Below are positions 62,243-64,000 of a stretch of DNA of 64,000 bases, one piece after another. Location: NCBI RefSeq assembly GCF_030815485.1, contig NZ_JAUSWV010000003.1, positions 1 to 64,000 of the forward strand, in the 5' to 3' direction. This DNA is from Streptomyces rishiriensis. GTDB lineage: Bacteria; Actinomycetota; Actinomycetes; Streptomycetales; Streptomycetaceae. The notes under the pieces were generated by a model, which did not search any database, had not been told where the DNA came from, and saw only the letters and a list, made by a program, of their open reading frames with translations. Numbering within the stretch: position 1 is the stretch's first letter; each line of letters starts with the position of its first letter. Made by a program: the position numbers and the translations under genes.

Positions 62243-63502
62243 CTACAGCTCCGCCGGCAGGGGTGAGCGCCGGACGTCGCCGCGGGGCAGCAGCCCGTGA
62301 GGGGCCGGCTGGCGGCGGGCGCTCCAGTGCGGTGCGCGCTGATCCGGCAGCGTTGCGGGGCGCCGGGCCGGCTTGGTGTCCGGCCGGGGATGGGGTCGCC
62401 AGTCCAGGGACGGGGCGTGGTTGAGTATCTGCTCCTCGAGCAGTTGCAGCGCCGGCCGCGGATCGATCCCCAGCTCCTCCGCCAGCCACCGCTGGTTGGT
62501 ACGCAGCACCGCCAGCGCGTCGACCTGCCGGCCCGCCCGGTACAGGGCCAGGCTCAGCAGTTCGCAGCCGTATTCACGCAAGGGGTGGTCCTGGACGAAG
62601 GCCTCCAGTTCGGCCGCCGCGATCTCGTGGGCGCCGGCCGCGAGCAGGGCCGCGCAGCGTCCCTCGACCACCGACAGCCGCAGCTCCTCCAGCCGTGCCA
62701 CGTCCGGCCGCACGTAGTCGGTGTCCGCCACCTCGGCGTAGGCCGGCCCGCGCCACAGCGCCAGCGCTCCCTCGAACTCGTTCACCGCGCTGTGCGGGTC
62801 GCCCCGGTCCAGGGCCTGCCAGCCGGCGACGGCCCGTTCGCTGAACCGGTGTACGTCGACCTCGACGGCCCGGCTGTCGAGGAGGTAGCCGCGTCCGTAG
62901 GTGCGCAGCACCGTCGGCTGTGTACGGGGCGCGCGGCCGGGCTCCAGCACCCGGCGCAGATTGGCGACATAGGCGTGGAGTGACGAGACGGCGGCGGGCG
63001 GCGGGTGCCCGGTCCACAGCTCCTCGACGATCACGTCGAAGGCCGTCGGCCGGCCCACCTTGCTGACCAGCAGGGCCAGCAGGGCGCGTTGCTTGGGCGC
63101 GCCGAGGTCGACGAGGCGGCCGCCGACGGCGGCCTCGATCGGGCCCAGGGCGCGGAAGGCGACCGTGGGGCGTGGCGCGGGGCTGTGCGGCGACCGCTGC
63201 GTGGCCCACTGGGCGTCCTCCGCTCGCCCGTGCGCCGCGGCCGCATTGTTCCCCGCGTTCGCGGGGCCCTTTAAGACGCCGTTCGGAACACCGTTGGTGA
63301 CGCCGTTCGTGACGCCGGTTCCGGCGGCGGCCCTCTCGGCCGCCGTGACGTCGGAATCGAGTTCGAACTGCCTGGCCACGCATATCCGCAGTGCCTTGTT
63401 GGTGCGGCGAAGTTCTCGGACCTCGCGTTCCAACTCCGCGATGCGCCACGCATCCGGAGTGCCGGGGCTCGCGATACCGGCATCTACCTTCTCGTCAGCC
63501 AT
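62243..63502 (-). CDS. SARP/AfsR-type pathway activator with N-terminal coiled coil
   Basis: A 419-residue regulator from the ATG at 63502, with GGAGAG upstream. The winged helix (residues ~115-205: GGRLVDLGAPKQRALLALLV, SSLHAYVANLRRVLEPGRAP) and BTAD domain (~215-365) define the SARP family. Such activators switch on antibiotic clusters by binding direct repeats. Unusually, residues ~20-60 (WRIAELEREVRELRRTNKAL) resemble the leucine-zipper end of IS3 OrfA, followed by an Asn/Gly/Val repeat linker. It is the likely activator of the prenylation cluster. Confidence 0.87.
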   Translation of the reverse strand: MADEKVDAGIASPGTPDAWRIAELEREVRELRRTNKALRICVARQFELDSDVTAAERAAAGTGVTNGVTNGVPNGVLKGPANAGNNAAAAHGRAEDAQWATQRSPHSPAPRPTVAFRALGPIEAAVGGRLVDLGAPKQRALLALLVSKVGRPTAFDVIVEELWTGHPPPAAVSSLHAYVANLRRVLEPGRAPRTQPTVLRTYGRGYLLDSRAVEVDVHRFSERAVAGWQALDRGDPHSAVNEFEGALALWRGPAYAEVADTDYVRPDVARLEELRLSVVEGRCAALLAAGAHEIAAAELEAFVQDHPLREYGCELLSLALYRAGRQVDALAVLRTNQRWLAEELGIDPRPALQLLEEQILNHAPSLDWRPHPRPDTKPARRPATLPDQRAPHWSARRQPAPHGLLPRGDVRRSPLPAEL

Positions 63503-64000
63503 CCGTGAACTCTCCATTTCCACGGGCGCATTTCACCTGTCGTGGATTCTGGGCAGGCAATTCCTCGGCCATTGTGCGCGACTTCGGGCGTCGAGGGCCG
63601 GCGCGCCTAGCCGGCGCCAATCGAACCTCAAGCCAACTTCAAGGCATATGGCGGATGATGGAGGGCGGAAGCAGCGGGGGCGGCCGGGCTGACGCCTCCT
63701 CGAACCGCGATATCCGCACGTGCGGTGCGTGCTGCGGGCCTGACCGGCAGGGGTCGCCGTCGCGGCGGCGATGGTCGTCCGGCCGGCCTGGCGGACGAGC
63801 CCGGGGGTCAGGTTGCGCGAGGCGGCCATGGCACGGGACGCGGTACCGCTGCGTGCGCACCAGGCGTCCTCGCGCAAGGCTGCGTCGCACGCCTGGTGCA
63901 GGGCTGCGAGCGGCCGCTGTCCTGCCCGGGTTCGGCGAAAAGCGGGGTGCGGGCCGGGCCCCGGGGGCAGACAGGACGGGCCGGCGTCCCACCCGGGCCG
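63503..64000. other. Right-edge region, unassigned
   Basis: Frames are open but none is convincing. A gene may begin or end beyond the window. The promoter of the SARP gene should lie in 63503-63680, where GC is lower. Confidence 0.4.

Noticed and set aside
1..64000. tRNA and rRNA genes
   Set aside because: No cloverleaf-like or rRNA-like sequence was noticed on reading; a covariance-model search would be needed to exclude tRNAs fully.

Overview
The window reads as the left end of a linear actinobacterial replicon, almost certainly Streptomyces. GC content is high, coding third positions are strongly G/C, and small Streptomyces-type families are common. Base 1 begins with the conserved Streptomyces telomere core CCCGCGGAGCGGG, followed to about base 166 by a run of near-perfect hairpins. 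Within 8 kb lie a telomere-adjacent DEAH helicase (TtrA-like), Tap and Tpg, so one end carries a complete set for telomere patching. I cannot tell from this window whether the replicon is a chromosome or a large linear plasmid.

Layout. 0-8.2 kb: telomere, helicase, zinc metallopeptidase, VOC protein, tap, a tiny basic ORF, tpg. 8.4-11.2 kb: a graveyard of broken transposition genes (TniQ-like, Mu-type transposase, IS1182-like, IS3 OrfA) and a broken phosphopantetheinyl transferase. 11.3-15.5 kb: a stand-alone NRPS condensation-domain protein, a small secreted Cys-rich protein and an AraC regulator. 16.3-18.3 kb: a frameshifted replication-relaxation gene followed by 217-bp tandem repeats and 21 copies of TGCGCA, which look like a cis-acting replication or transfer locus. 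18.6-27.8 kb: regulators (XRE-TPR, HATPase, TetR with clear operators, a MEDS-HATPase/MEDS-STAS pair), a second CoaD and small membrane proteins.

28.2-40.7 kb is the most striking region. A tightly coupled minus-strand operon encodes an acyl-AMP ligase, an ACP, two acyl-CoA dehydrogenase-like proteins, an alpha-oxoamine synthase (serine palmitoyltransferase type), a GNAT-type N-acyltransferase and a fatty-acid hydroxylase. An NAD-dependent reductase is divergent, and an MMPL exporter and an HPr-kinase-like ATPase are adjacent. This set matches the logic of bacterial ceramide/sphingolipid synthesis: activate acyl to ACP, condense with an amino acid, reduce the ketone, N-acylate, hydroxylate, export. 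I propose it as a sphingolipid-like or aminoketone lipid pathway in an actinomycete.

41-53.5 kb: small regulators and enzymes (cold-shock protein plus MerR, trypsin-like protease, XRE pair, isochorismatase-like protein, Ku, a PAS-GAF-PP2C phosphatase) and a Y-family polymerase-like protein without recognisable catalytic residues. 53.7-63.5 kb: a prenylation cluster with P450, two NphB-type aromatic prenyltransferases, a polyprenyl diphosphate synthase, a TetR C-domain-only protein, a DHA2 exporter and a SARP regulator, but no scaffold-building enzyme. The last 500 bases hold nothing I can assign.
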